DNA of 64,000 bases, from contig NC_081406.1 of the NCBI RefSeq assembly GCF_030272615.1, positions 478,978,900-479,042,899 on the forward strand, written 5' to 3'. The notes under the pieces were generated by a model, which made no database searches, was not told the origin of the DNA, and worked only from the letters and a program-made list of their open reading frames with translations. Below are positions 1-11,573 of the stretch, piece by piece. The DNA is from Cryptomeria japonica. Taxonomy: Eukaryota; Streptophyta; Pinopsida; Cupressales; Cupressaceae. Position 1 is the first letter of the stretch; each line of letters begins with the position of its first letter. A program made the position numbers and the translations under genes.

Positions 1-811
1 CCTTAGATTTCAAAGAATGGGCTTCCCGCAAGATCTTCCATGTTGGAGATAATCTCTGTAATATTGCCCTTCCCTTGTTATAAATTTGTTCAGAAATTTT
101 ATTAAGCCCTTTGATTAGGGTTTATAGGTTATATATGTATGGATGCTATTGGTTCTTTCATATCTATTTAAATCCCATCTGTAGATATTAGATTGGATCT
201 TTCACCATGTCCTATGCCATGGTGAGTGCCTACTTTTAGATCTTGTCAATCTCTTTTGAGTAACTCTTTTAATCAACTTATGGTAGTCAAAATTAGGTTT
301 GTGGAGAACTTGATGAATAGATCTTTCTTCTAATGAAAATTTTAGGCTAGATAAAGTTTGGCCTTTGTGCCCAAAAAAATGATGGCAAACAACTACATTT
401 TGACATTTGACAGGGTTTGCTTATGCTTCCTCTCAACAAAGCGTATTGGAGCTGAAGAGCCGAGAAGAGTTTGAGAATTGTGATGTGAGAAATCCAATCA
501 TGCTATATGATGGAGGGCTTGATGCAGTCCCACTCATTGAAATGGGTGACAGATATTTTACCAATGGAAATGTAGAAGACTGTCAACATGGAATGAAAGT
601 GCACATTAATGTTTTATCCGATGGACTCGACAATGGCCAATCTGACAATTTCGATGTAGTTTTAGATGGGCTTGATAATGTGGCCAAAGATTTGGGTTTA
701 GATTTATTATCAGATGGAATGGAGCATTATATTGTTGCTTCTGCTAGTGATGATTCGATGGAGGAGGGGGCAATAAAGGAGGTAATTGTTGAAGGGCCCA
801 CATCATCATGA
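1..811 (+). CDS. Phytocyanin / early-nodulin-like protein, 3' portion (two exons)
   Basis: This is the 3' part of a two-exon gene whose start lies before the window. Bases 3-57 encode LDFKEWASRKIFHVGDNL, the phytocyanin 'W-x-FxVGD' strand. A GT donor at 58 and an AG acceptor at 412-413 give a phase-1 junction into exon 2 (414-811). Exon 2 reads FAYASSQQSVLELKSREEFE, then NCDVRNPIMLYDGG, then YFTNGNVEDCQHGMKV, the usual cupredoxin layout. Phytocyanins are secreted or GPI-anchored. At the copper positions Cys is Asn (TNGN) and His is Asp (EDC), while the two disulfide cysteines remain. This points to the early-nodulin-like branch that does not bind copper. The C-terminal ~65 residues are acidic with repeated DGLDN-like units and lack the hydrophobic GPI tail common in the family. 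The stop is TGA at 809-811. The family call is strong; the exon junction is inferred from splice consensus and reading frame. Confidence 0.78.
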
Positions 812-932
812 AGGCAATTCTCTGATTGCCCTCCATCAATTCTCATAAACCTCACACTCTTCATTTGTGGCACTGTTATCACCATGCTTATCTATGCCAT
901 GCTTTAGCTTATCAACTCTTTGTTTGATTAAG

Positions 933-935
<3 letters not shown>

Positions 936-963
<28 letters not shown>
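936..963. repeat. (AT)n microsatellite
   Basis: This is an uninterrupted run of about 14 AT units, followed by a short TATG/TATC transition. It separates the phytocyanin 3' flank from the PPR remnant. Confidence 0.95.
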
Positions 964-971
<8 letters not shown>

Positions 972-976
972 CTTGT

Positions 977-1217
977 ACAACATTTGCTAGCATCCTCCTT
1001 GCGTGTGCCAAAATAGGAGCTTTGGAACAAGGTATGGACATCCATCAAAGCATAATCGAAGGGGGTTTTTTGTCAGAAATTAGTTGCAAATGCTCCAATA
1101 ACAAAAATCACAAAATGGGGTAGCATACACACAACATGTGAACTGTATGATGGAATACCTCAAAGAGATGTCATTTCATGGAATTTTAAGATCGCGGGAT
1201 ATGCACAAAATGGATTA
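977..1217 (+). pseudogene. PLS-class pentatricopeptide repeat (PPR) remnant
   Basis: PPR proteins bind organellar RNA. Two reading frames together give PPR text. Up to about base 1080 one frame reads TTFASILLACAKIGALEQGM followed by DIHQSIIEGGFLSE. From about 1084 another frame reads VANAPITKITKWGSIHTTCE, then LYDGIPQRDVISW and AGYAQNGL. These match the L/S-type repeats of plant PPR-PLS proteins, in which the second motif normally reads 'NALIDMYAKCGSI...A..LFD'. A frameshift near 1080 and several substitutions (MYAKCGS has become ITKWGS) show a dead fragment of under two repeats. No start, stop or flanking PPR sequence is recognisable. From 1218 to 1494 there is only A-rich and G-rich low-complexity DNA. 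Confidence 0.82.
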
Positions 1218-1341
1218 ATTAAAAAAAAAACCAGTTGCCCTTGATTGCGAAAAAAAATTAGTTGCCCTTCATTGAAAAACAAAGAGTTCCTTTGATTGCA
1301 AAAAAAACCTTACCTTGCTTGTGCAGAGATCGCTCTGACGA

Positions 1342-1361
1342 GGGGGGGGGGGGGGGGGGGG
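1342..1361. repeat. Poly-G tract (20 G)
   Basis: Twenty consecutive G residues are followed by CAGGGAGG. Such a tract could form a G-quadruplex on the + strand. It is also error-prone in sequencing, so its length is uncertain. Confidence 0.9.
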
Positions 1362-1494
1362 CAGGGAGGCAAGATGGTCATCGTTTGCTTTGGCCGGTTT
1401 GCTTTCAAAATGAAAATGTGTTGTGTTTTTTTTTAAATAAAATGCCCGAGGTCGTCAGAATTTTGACAAACACGGGCATTTAAAAAAAAAAAAA

Positions 1495-2305
1495 TCAAAT
1501 TTTCACACAATGCTCCTTGTCCGTCAGAAACCTCTGTCGGAATTTGACCCCAAATGTATTAGTGTTATTATACCCTCTCCAAATCTGCTTAGCCATAAGA
1601 AAATCATTCATGTCTCTTATTCTTCTTATACCTAGACCTCCCTTTCTTATTGGTTTACAAATATTATCCCACACAATTAGATTCATTCTCTTCTTCTCCT
1701 CAACCCCTGTCCACAGAAAAGTTCTTTGAATTTTTTCAATGGCCTCCACAGACTTGGCAGGAATTCTAGAAAGGCTGATGGCATAAAGAGGGATACTTTG
1801 AAGAGCTGATTTCAAAAGTTGAATCTTACCAGCTTGGCTAGAAAGAGAACCTTTCCAACCTGCTAACTTCTAATGGAATTTGTCCACCAAAGCTCCCCAG
1901 AAAGTATCAAGAGGATCGAGGAATAAAGGGAGCCCCAACTAGGAAGCAGGAAGACTCCCCAATTGACACCCCAAAATGTTGCTTATTTTTATCTTTCTTC
2001 TTTCTGGAGTATTGATGAAGTAAAAAAAACTTTTACACCAATTAATAAGTTTCCCAGTAGCAGACCCATAACTATCCAATGCTTTCTTTAAACTCCTAGA
2101 ATCCTGCATTGGCGCCTTCCCCATAATTATATAATCATCCACAAACTATTGATGGGAACAAAATTGATCTACTGAAGATGGTTTCAACCCACAAAACTCT
2201 CCCTTCTCAACCAGCTTTCCAATGCATCTCCCCAGACATTCCACCCTGATAATAAAAATAACCGGAGATATAGGATCTCCCTGTTCGAGTCCCCTTGAGG
2301 ACATG
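1495..2305 (-). pseudogene. LINE (L1-type) ORF2 reverse transcriptase remnant
   Basis: Minus-strand frames give the C-terminal half of a plant L1-type ORF2 reverse transcriptase. In order from about 2305 down: an RT motif GLEQGDPISPVIFI; then GRCIGKLVEKGEFCGLKPSS; the catalytic box as FVDDYIIMG near 2120-2147; the downstream thumb LKKALDSYGSATGKLINWCK; and finally 1495-1815, with IPLYAISLSRIPAKSVEAIE and RTFLWTGVEEKKRMNLIVWD, the usual block after RT in plant LINEs. The box reads FVDD rather than the common F/YADD. Frameshifts and stops separate the segments. The endonuclease and the 5' end are missing, as expected for a 5'-truncated LINE. No clear poly-A tail or target duplication was found at the left edge. 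Confidence 0.85.
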
Positions 2306-2373
2306 GAAAAGGGGGAAGGAGACCCTATTAAGTATCTCTATCGATCAGTGTTTAAAGTGGTATTTTTTTTGTT

Positions 2374-2429
2374 GTCACTGATTCACCCCCCCTCTAAGTG
2401 CTTTATAAGTCTATCATTAAAACCCAACA
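2374..2429 (+). mobile_element. Fragment of a copia-type LTR 3' end
   Basis: The block GATTCACCCCCCCTCTAAGT followed about 30 bases later by ACCCAACA resembles the last ~50 bases of the copia LTRs elsewhere in the window, in the opposite orientation. There the same text appears as AGAGGGGGGGTGAAT close to the LTR edge. No primer site or partner LTR was found, so it is only a fragment. Confidence 0.4.
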
Positions 2430-2833
2430 TGTCAGTAAAAACAAAGAAAACTAGTAACTCCTAAATGACTAACAAAAAAGACAAAAAATGAAAGTGAGTA
2501 ATCGACAAGGTCAATTTGCCTTTCTAGGAGCCCGTGTTGTATGAAATGAACAAGTTTCATAGGGTTGCCTCATGATTTAGGTCACTCCAAAATAGAGGAC
2601 AACACATTTGGTGAAGTGTTGAGGTGTGTTTGGTTTTGCAGAGAAGACAACTGTGCTTAATGGGAATTGTCAGCAGACATTTCTAGATGCTATCATTATA
2701 GTTCATTCCTTCCAAATTATAGTTTGAATCATTTTGTAAGTCAATGAGACTACCCTGAGGATTGTAGCCTTCCAGGCATATATCTTTTGAGTAGTGATCT
2801 TGAGGTAGTGTGCCTGAATGCATGTGCCTTCCC
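2430..2833. other. Non-coding stretch; possible first half of an old + strand LTR
   Basis: No gene is visible. If copia element 1 is removed (one TTCCC kept), this stretch joins 10006-10248, which ends in clear copia-LTR text on the + strand. The two together would make an LTR-like unit of roughly 550 bp, perhaps beginning near 2535 (TGTTGTATG). The left edge is a guess and no target duplication was found. Confidence 0.35.
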
Positions 2834-4165
2834 TGATGGTATGATGAAATAATAAGTATCCGGTCAACTACTGAGGGGTGGGTGAATAAGTAGATAGAAA
2901 AACTGATACAAACTTCACCAATCTCAATTTAATCTCTCAAAGTAAAATTAGAATAATACCTTTGTCAAGATAAAAAAACTCATACGATAAACCAGTTGAA
3001 TGTTATAACAAATTAACAGTAAACAACTTCTTTACTTCTCAATGCTTCCGGTTATCATGACTTATCAAAATAGTTAAGTAGTTAAGTAAATCAACCATGA
3101 AAACATAACCACAAAAACATTCACCACTTGACACAAATTTTTTTGACATGGAAACCAAAATAGGTAAAAACCATGGTGAGATGAGACTCAGAAGATAACT
3201 ATCTGAACTCTTCTGAAGTTCGCCATATTAGGAGCCTAGCCTGTTAAAGCTTTACAAAAAGTCATGTTAAGAACTGATCCTATTAGGAATCACCCGGTTA
3301 AGGGATTGACTACAAATGCCTTGTTAGAAGCAATACCCTGTAAGGAGTAACCTTGGTAAAGGATTTGAAAATCCAATCTAATGGATCACCTTGTTAGAGC
3401 TTACCTGGTTAGGGAATTTCAATTTTGTTGTAATTGTTAGAAAACAATAGGAGTTTGTTGATATGTCTGAATAGCACTACACTTGCTTGATCAGATCCAT
3501 TTCATGCTCCTATCTGCCCTTACTCAAACTGTAGATACATCATTCAGTTCGGAAACCACACACTCAACTGATTTGTGCTCACTCTTTGCCAACTCATTAA
3601 ACTAAAAAACTTCATCGACCTTATAAACAAATCAATCAGGTTGGTAACACAACAAAAACCTAATTCTCATAGAGATTACAAAGAAATCAATTCAAGTATG
3701 ACCATTGGATTAAATAGCAATCTCTACACATCAGTCAATAAAACCTTGATCGCTCCTTGATAACCGCTTCATCGAACTTAGTAACTCATCATGCACTTTG
3801 CATTAGATGCAATACATTTTTTCATTCCCTAGACAAAAACCGTTACAACAACATGCTAAAATATCTTGGAATTGTCTTTATACAATAATCATACGTGTCA
3901 TAATCATTACTGATCATCATCAGATCATAAACCAATATAACCAATTCACCAAACTTAATCTGTTAGGGTTTATAAAAAACAACAGGTAGGGCTTACCGGT
4001 TACATCAATAGATAAGGTTTACACTGGTTACTGATTCACTCCATAAATTCTTCCTACCGATTATAGTAACAATATTATAACAATATTGACAATATCATTA
4101 CCAGTTAATTGACATCAATGACAACATAACATATCATTAATGCAATCTTCATGCAAATGCCAACA
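2834..4165 (-). repeat. Element 1, 3' LTR (left)
   Basis: This 1,332-bp LTR begins TGATGGTATGATG and ends AATGCCAACA in + orientation and matches 8666-10000 along its length. It contains the G-rich block near its left edge and a run of degenerate 'CCTTGTTAGAGG' / 'CCCGGTTAAGGG' units around 3230-3420. Confidence 0.95.
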
Positions 4166-4178
4166 ATATCCCCCTTTG
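4166..4178 (-). other. Element 1 polypurine tract (plus inner copy at 4322-4333)
   Basis: On the minus strand the bases next to the 3' LTR read CCAAAGGGGGATATT, a plus-strand primer site. A second copy, CAAAGGGGGAGA, lies about 160 bp further inside, at 4322-4333. Confidence 0.88.
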
Positions 4179-4497
4179 GCATTGATGGCAATACAAATAT
4201 CAATACCATTAGTTGTTGTGTGATTGTGAATAGGAATCCTGGTTTACATTACCAATTGTTCACCATTATCTCCATGTCTTTAGGTTGTCACTGGTTCTCC
4301 TTCCCATAATCACATAACTCTTCTCCCCCTTTGACAACAATGCCAAATTGAAACTAAAAAATGTAATGTCAAATTTCACTGTGCATCATCAACAATCTGC
4401 AACTTGATGCTCCCCCTGTGGAATAAATCCACTTCTACACCAATCCTTCTATAAAATTCTATAAGTATATCTGGGACTGATGTAATCTACATCATAC

Positions 4498-7400
4498 TTA
4501 ACTGACTTCATGAAGAGGGACAACCCCTAACTGACTTCTAAGATACTCAAAAGTAGTCTTAGGTAGAGGTTTAGTAAAAATATCTCCAAGCTACTCCTTG
4601 GTAGAAACATGCTCCAAGATCACATCTTTACTTTGTACTTTTTCCCTAAAGAAATGATACTTCAATTCAATATGCTTGGTTCATGTGTGCAAAATAGGGT
4701 TCTTGGAAATATTTATGGCACTTGTATTATCACATAAAATCTTTATAGGTTCTGAAATCTTCATCTTAAAACCTTCCAAAATGTGCCTCATCCATATAGC
4801 CTCTATACAATTCATGTAAGCTGCAACATACTGAGCTTCAACAATAGATTATGAAGTACAACTCTGCTTCTTACTACTCCATGAAAAAAGTCTTCCTCCA
4901 AGAAAAAATGTTCCATCGGTTGTGCTTTTCCGGTCATCAACATTTCCTGCCCAATTTGCATCTGTGTACACATTCAAGTCAAAATTTCCTCCATATGGAT
5001 ACCATAACCCATAATCAACAGTACCTTTCAGATATCTAAAAATTATTTTGGTTGCTATCAGATGTGTTTCCTTAGGATTCTTTTGGAATCTAGAAACTAT
5101 GCCAACTACATGAGCTATGCTAGGTCTATTGTGAACAACATAGTGCAATTTCCCAATCATTGACCTGTATTCCTTCTCATCAATAGATTAGGACTCATCT
5201 TCCTTAAACAACTTACATCCTGTAACCATAGGTATTCCAATTGGTTTACAGTCACTCATGCCAAATATTTTCAAGACCTCTTTCACATAATTAGACTGTG
5301 TGATGAAAATACCATTCTTCATTTGTTTTATTTGCAAACCTATGAAATTTTTTATTTATCCCACTAAAGACATTTCAAACTCATTTTTCATTTCATCTGC
5401 AAACCTGTTGCTTAAGTCATCATTACCTCCAAATATGATATCATTAATAAATACTTCGTTGACCAATATTTTGTCTCCTTCAGATTTGAGATAAATGTTA
5501 ATATCATCACTGGTTCTCAGAAATCCTATCTTCATCAGATGTGTATGAAGCCTTTCATACCATGCTCTTGGTGCCTACTTTAATCCATATAAAGCTTTAT
5601 GCAATCTGCATACCATGTCTTTCTTATCAGTTAGAACATAACCATCTAGCTGCTCAATGAATACTTATTCTTCTAGCATCCCATTAAAAAATGCAGACTT
5701 AACATCCATCTGGTATACCTTGAATTTCTTGTGTGCTACAAATGCAAGTAAAGTTCTGACACCTTCTAGTCTTGCCACTGGTGCAAAAGACTCACCATAT
5801 TCTTATCCTTTGTCTTGTGCATAACCTTTGCAAACCAACCTATCTTTGTTGTGAACTACAACACCATCTTCATTCGACTTGTTCCTGAATGCCCACTTAG
5901 TACCTATCACATTTTTATTTATTGGTGAGGGTACAAGGGTCCATGTGTTGTTCTTCTCAATTTTATCTAATTCCTCCTCCATAGCTTTAACCTAATGATC
6001 ATCACCAAATGCTTCCTTAGCAGTTCTTGGTTCAATAGTGGAGATCATGCAAGAATTCTCTCTAATTGTTCTTCTAGTTAGTACTCCAGTATCCTTATCC
6101 CTAATAATCTATTCAGTATTGTGATTCAGTCTCACATATCTTGGAATAATATGATCATTATCTTCAGGTTCAACTTCTTCATTATCATCTTCTTCTGAAT
6201 TTATATGTTCTAGTGGAACTGGTACATCAATATTTTCTTTGCCGGTTTCAGATTTCATAGTTTCTGGTTCCAAAAACAAAATGCAAGGATCTTCATCCTT
6301 TTTCTCCAAACTGGTTTCCTCTGAGACTTAGGATTTTCATCCACTTGAACATCAACACTCTCAATAATTCTTTGTGTCTAGTTGTTAAAACACTTGTAGG
6401 CCTTACTCTTGGTGGAATAGTCAAGAAATATACCTTCATCACTTTTAGCCTCAAATTTGCTAATATAATCACCTCTCTTAATAAAAAAATTTCTTCCAAA
6501 TATTCTAAAATAAAAAACATCAGGTGATCTACCATACCAATATTCGTAAGGAGTCTTGTCCTTACTTCTCTTTACCAGAATCTGGTTCATAGTGTAGATA
6601 GTTGTGCTGACAGCTTCTCTCCAGAGAGTTTTCACTACACCTCCTTGTATCAACATCGTCCTAGCAACTTCAACAAATGACCAATTGTTTCTTTCTATGA
6701 CACCATTCTACTATGGTGTGCTAGGTGCAGAAAGCTGTCATTTGATACCATTTTCTTCACAATACCTAGTGAATTCCTTAGAAGTAAATTCACCGCCCTG
6801 ATTTGTCCTCAGACACTTTATCTTCTTATTGCTCTCTTTCTTAGCTAAGGCCCTGAATACCTTGAACTTACCAAAGCTTTAGTCTTATCCTTCAAGAATG
6901 TAACCCACATCATCTTTGAGCAATCATTAGTGAAGATCATAAAATATCTATCACCTTGAGTACTTTTTGTTCTTATTTGTCCACAAAGATCTGTATGAAC
7001 CAAATCTAACAAATGTTCTGCTAAAAAAGATTTTCTCTTGAAATTTGAGGATGTCATCTTTCCTAACTGACATTCTTTGCATAGAGCATTAACCGGTTTG
7101 TCTAACTAAGGCAAACCTCTCACTATCTTGTACTTACTCACTTAAATAATGTTATCAAAGTTTATATGACAAAATCTCCTATGCCAAAGCCAACTATCAT
7201 CTATCTTTGCAATTAAACAGTTGCTGACTTTAGGATTAAGGTGAAACAAGTTACCATCAGTTTGCTTCCCGGTTGCAATCAGTTCACCTTTATTGCCATA
7301 GATTTTGCACATACCATTTTAAAACTTGAATGGGTATCCTTTGTCATTGATTTATGCCACACTTAAAATATTATTCTTTAAACCTTCAACCCAGTAGACA

Positions 7401-8598
7401 TCATCTGCACTACTCTTTCCATTAAGAGAAATAGTTCCCTTACCTTTAACCATGCAGGGTGGGTCATTACCAAATCTTACAATTCTGCCATCAAATTCCT
7501 TTGTAGAAAGAAATTTGCTCCAATCACCGGATGTGAACAACCACTATCAATGATCCAATCATCAGAGTTATCCATCCTGGATACTAATGCCTTATGGTCT
7601 GACATCCCTTCTTTCATGGCTACAAACACAATATCTTCATTAGCATCACCATCAGATTCCTCATCAGTGATACCACCATCAACATCAATAAGACAATCTC
7701 TTTTTCCTTTACCCTTGTACTTGTTGAATTTCTCTTGTTTGTGCTCATTATCACCATTAGGATAGTTAGCAACAATGTGTCCAGTCTTGTTGTATGCAAA
7801 ACATTTCAAAGGTAACTTACCTCTATATTTACCTTTACCTCTAGGAAACCACTTGGCCAACAATGCTTCAAGCTGAACTAAATTATTTTCATCATCAACT
7901 TCTCTACTGGATCTGGATTCATAACTGTGACTGTCATCTCTACTTTTCCTCATAGATGGGTTAGAAACAGAATCTCTAAATGTAGAATCAGATTTTTATA
8001 CACTACCATCATAAACATTTCATTCAAAAGAAGTATGCTTTCCAATGATAGAGTCAAGAGTTACCTTATTTTTGTCAATGGACTTCAGCTCCTAAATAGA
8101 TGCAACTCAAATAGTGTAGACTGGTAGCAGGGTTCTCAGTACCTTACTGATCACTGTGGAATCTTCCACTTTACCTCCCGCACTCTTAATTTCACCGACT
8201 ATCTCTTGTATCCTTTGACCATACTGCTGGACAGTATCACCTTCAGCCATCTGCATGTCATCAAACTTCCCTCTTAGTCTCTCTTCTTTAGCAATCTTAA
8301 CATGTTCATCACCATTATAAATATCTTCAAGTTTTTTCCATACCTCATATGCAGTTTCAAGACCATTAACATCTACATACTCTGCATCAGATAAAGAACT
8401 AATAATAGCCTCCAATGCTTGATGATTTTCTTGTTTCTCTTTCATCTGATCATCAGTCAACATCCCAATAGGTGCAACATACTTAGTATTGACATGTTCC
8501 CAATACTGACTTCCCAGACTCTTGATATAAACTTTCATTCTATCACTCCATATCCTATAGTTCTCTCTATTAAAATTTAGCCCTTCCTTCTTTATCAT
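4498..8598 (-). pseudogene. Element 1 copia gag-pol polyprotein, broken
   Basis: The ATG at 8598 opens a UBN2-type gag (8107-8598; MIKKEGLNFNRENYRIWSDR). A zinc knuckle at about 7775-7815 reads CFAYNKTGHIVANY, having lost two of its cysteines. Protease is near 7540 (WIIDSGCSHP, where the family has SHHM). The pre-integrase His region is near 7190. Integrase spans about 6300-7060, with HTDLCGQ, then RTNQGGEF where the family has Asp for the Asn, then NGVIERNN. RT follows, with its catalytic box as FINDIIFG instead of F/YVDD near 5440. RNase H has YTDANWAGN and ends at LHEVS, stop 4498. Many in-frame stops are TAG at expected Gln or Trp codons (6708-6713, 5575-5577). Active-site losses in both integrase and RT make this copy dead. 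Order PR-IN-RT-RH fixes Ty1/copia. Confidence 0.93.
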
Positions 8599-8651
8599 GG
8601 CAAGATCTTTACCTCAAGTTTTTTAGGATTAGACCTTAGAGGACCTATAAT

Positions 8652-8663
8652 TATTTAATACCA
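8652..8663 (-). other. Element 1 primer binding site, decayed
   Basis: Next to the 5' LTR, the minus strand reads TGGTATTAAATA where elements 2-4 read TGGTATCAGAGC, the complement of the plant tRNA-iMet 3' end. Position and the first six bases agree. Confidence 0.7.
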
Positions 8664-8665
8664 AT

Positions 8666-10000
8666 TGATGGTATTATGAAATAATAAGTATTTGGTCAAC
8701 TACTGAGAGGGGAGGTGAATCAATAGATAGAAAAACTGATCCAAACTTCACCAATCTCAAAAATCAATCTCTCAAAGTAAACTTAGAATAATACCTCTAT
8801 CAAGATAAAAACTTATAGGATAATTAGTTGATTGTTACAAAAAAATAACAATAAACAACTTCTTTATTTCTCAATGCTTTTGGTTATCGTGACTTATCAA
8901 AATAGCTAAGTTGTTAAGTAAATCAACCACAAAAACATTCACCACTTGACACAAATATTTTTGACGTGGAAACCCAAATAGGTAAAAGCCTCAGTGAGAT
9001 GAGACTCACAAGATAACTATCTGAACTCTTCTGAATTTCACCCTATTAGGAGCCTAGTTTGTTGAAGCTTTACAAAAATTCCTATTAAGAATTGATCCTG
9101 TTAGGAATCACCCGGTTAAGCGATTGACTACAAATGCCTTGTTAGAAGCAATAGCCTATAAGGAGTAACCTCGGCAGAGGATTTGAAAATCCAATCTAAT
9201 GGATCACCTTGTTAGAGGATTTGAATAACACCAAGCTTGTTAGAGCTTACCCAATTAGGGGATTTCAATTTTGTTGTAATTGTTAAAAAATAATAGGAGT
9301 TTACTAATTTGTTTGAATAGCAATACACTTGCTTGATCAGATCCATTTCATGCTCTTATTTGCCTTTACTCAAACTGCAGATACATCATCCATTTTGGCA
9401 ACCACACACTCAACTGATCTGTGCTCACTCTTTGCCAACTCATTAAACTAAACAACTTCATCGACCTTATAAACAAAACAATTAGGTCGGTAACACAAGA
9501 AAAACCTAATTCTCATAGAGATTACAAACAAATCAGTTCAAGTATGACTGTTGGATTACATAGCAATCTCTGCACATCAATCAAGAAAACCTTGATCACC
9601 GCTTCATCAAACTTAGTAACTCATCATGCACTTTGCATTAGATGCAATAAATTTTCTCATTCCCTAGACAAAAACCATTACAACAACATGCCAAAATATC
9701 TTGGAATTGTCTTCATACAATAACCATACGTGTCATAATCATTACCGCTCATCATCAGATCATAAACCAATATAAACACTTCACCAAACTTAATTGGTTA
9801 GTGCTTATCAAAAACAACAGGTAGGGTTTACTAGTTACATCAATAGATAAGGTTTACACCGGTTACCAGTTCACTCCATAAATTCTTCCTACTAGTTATA
9901 GTAACAATATTACAACAATATCAACAATATAATTACCGGTTAATTGACATCAATGACAACATAACATATCATTAATACAATCTTCATGCAAATGCCAACA
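8666..10000 (-). repeat. Element 1, 5' LTR (right)
   Basis: This 1,335-bp LTR pairs with 2834-4165. It begins TGATGGTATTATG and ends AATGCCAACA in + orientation, followed directly by target duplication TTCCC. Confidence 0.95.
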
Positions 10001-10005
10001 TTCCC

Positions 10006-10248
10006 CATTGTAATATTTTCACATACTACTGCAGAGTATCATCTTATTGTGGGTAGGTTACCACCATGGTTTTTCTCTTAACCGGGTTTTCAATGTCAAA
10101 ATTTGGGTGTTGTGTGTTGTACTATTAATTTGCTTATATATATTGTTGTGGTTTATCAGTTTATGTTTTAAAGTTTAATTTTCTATGATCCGATGAAGAC
10201 TGATTTACCACCTCCCCTCTTAGTCTTCCTTCTTTATTGTTGCTAACA
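10006..10248 (+). mobile_element. Old copia LTR fragment, + orientation
   Basis: The text GTGGGTAGGTTACCACCATG, then TTTTTCTCTTAACCGGGTTTT, then ACCACCTCCCCTCTTAG and finally TTGCTAACA is the reverse complement of the LTR blocks seen in elements 1-5 (CCATGGTGGG, AACCCGG, GAGGGGGG). It is the 3' half of an LTR on the + strand. It may continue at 2430-2833 across element 1. Confidence 0.55.
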
Positions 10249-11573
10249 TACCTAATACCAACCTTGGTTAAATAAGATGATTAACGCCATCATGAATTGG
10301 GTTTAGACTTTAGCACATTTACTCTCTTTTTAAAAATGTTTCACAAAGATGCAAATAATGCATTTACCATCTTGAATGATAATCATCTTTTCCCAAAACT
10401 AACCTCATGAAAATGAAAATATACTATTCTCACTACTCACCACTTGACAAATGACTCAAAGAAAAACATGTGCACAACGTACTTAAGTAAAATAAGAATT
10501 GTGCATAATTGTCTCTAAAAGGAAACAATAAATATGGAATAGCACTTCTTGGAAAGAAATGAACACCCTACCTACCTAAATTTAACCTATAGAAAGTGCC
10601 AAACTAAATAAGCCCATTAATAGGTTTTTTTGAAATAACTCCCTTTATATCCTAATTTCCTTACATTTTCACTACCCTATAGCTAAATAACATATTTCAG
10701 AGGTCACTCTTGGTCGTTTCTCTCATTCAGATTAGGAATCATAACATAAACATAATGAAAGGGTTAATTCCTAAATAAAAGGGACATGCTTCTACCTCTA
10801 GAGAGCCTCTCTCATGCTTAGAGGTGTAAGTGAATTGAAATGATATATTGATCTCTTTTTGTGCATTTGATCTTCACTCATGCATTGGTCATGAGATTTC
10901 TTGAGGAGATGTTAAAACAATAATTTCTTCATGAATTGGACCATTCTCTTGTACTTTGGGCTTCTGCTGACTCTCTAGTTATAAACAAAAAAGTTCTAAC
11001 TCATCCCAAAAATTTGCATCATATGCTTGATCCACTTCATTACTCAAAGTACATGATTCATCCCTTATTTTTGAATGAGATTCATCATTATGGGATAATA
11101 CTTTTTTGTCTTTCATGGAATAAACATTCCTTGGTTCCAAAAAATAGGCTTTATTTTTAATTTTTCTTTAGCTGTGTTCAAAAGCATTCTCTGAGGAGAG
11201 ATTCCCAGGGTGACATTTAGATTGTAGAGCCACTTTTTTTTGTTCATGAGGCTAGTTTCAATTCCAAATCATTGGTCCTTCCTTAAAGAGTGAAATATTG
11301 TTAAGAGGATACTCTTGGCATGAAAATATTATTTCCAAAAAAGAAAAAGGAGACCATTCTTCTTTAGTAAAATTAGGTTGCTTAGACGTGCAGCTTGACT
11401 TCTTATGATTTCGGGGAGACTCCATTGTCTAAAAAGATGATTCTAGAATTTATTTACTTATTTGTCTCTCTTTCTCTATTTTCTGCATCATGGCATGATC
11501 CCTAAGAAAAAGATGATATTACGTTTTTGCAAACTCAATGGCCTCCAACTACTTCTAGAAATCAGGTAATATC
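10249..11573. other. Non-coding stretch
   Basis: This is AT-rich sequence with no recognisable gene, RNA or repeat. The longest open frame (10936-11160, 74 codons) has no family signature and I do not call it. Confidence 0.6.

Larger units (their letters stand above)
2834..10000 (-). mobile_element. Ty1/copia element 1, full-length, 7.17 kb
   Basis: Two direct LTRs (2834-4165 and 8666-10000) enclose a decayed gag-pol on the minus strand. The flanks carry an exact 5-bp target duplication, TTCCC, at 2829-2833 and 10001-10005. LTR ends are TGATGG...CCAACA in + orientation. A polypurine tract abuts the left LTR on the minus strand and a decayed tRNA-iMet primer site abuts the right LTR. By eye the first 140 bases of the LTRs differ at about one base in ten, so this insertion is older than element 3. 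The coding region is full of stops and frameshifts, so the copy cannot be autonomous. It belongs to the same family as element 5. Confidence 0.96.

Noticed and set aside
1262-1483. Open frame with a poly-Gly run
   Set aside because: It exists only because of the G20 tract; there is no family signature.
10936-11160. 74-codon + strand open frame
   Set aside because: No recognisable motif, no plausible neighbours, and a length expected by chance.
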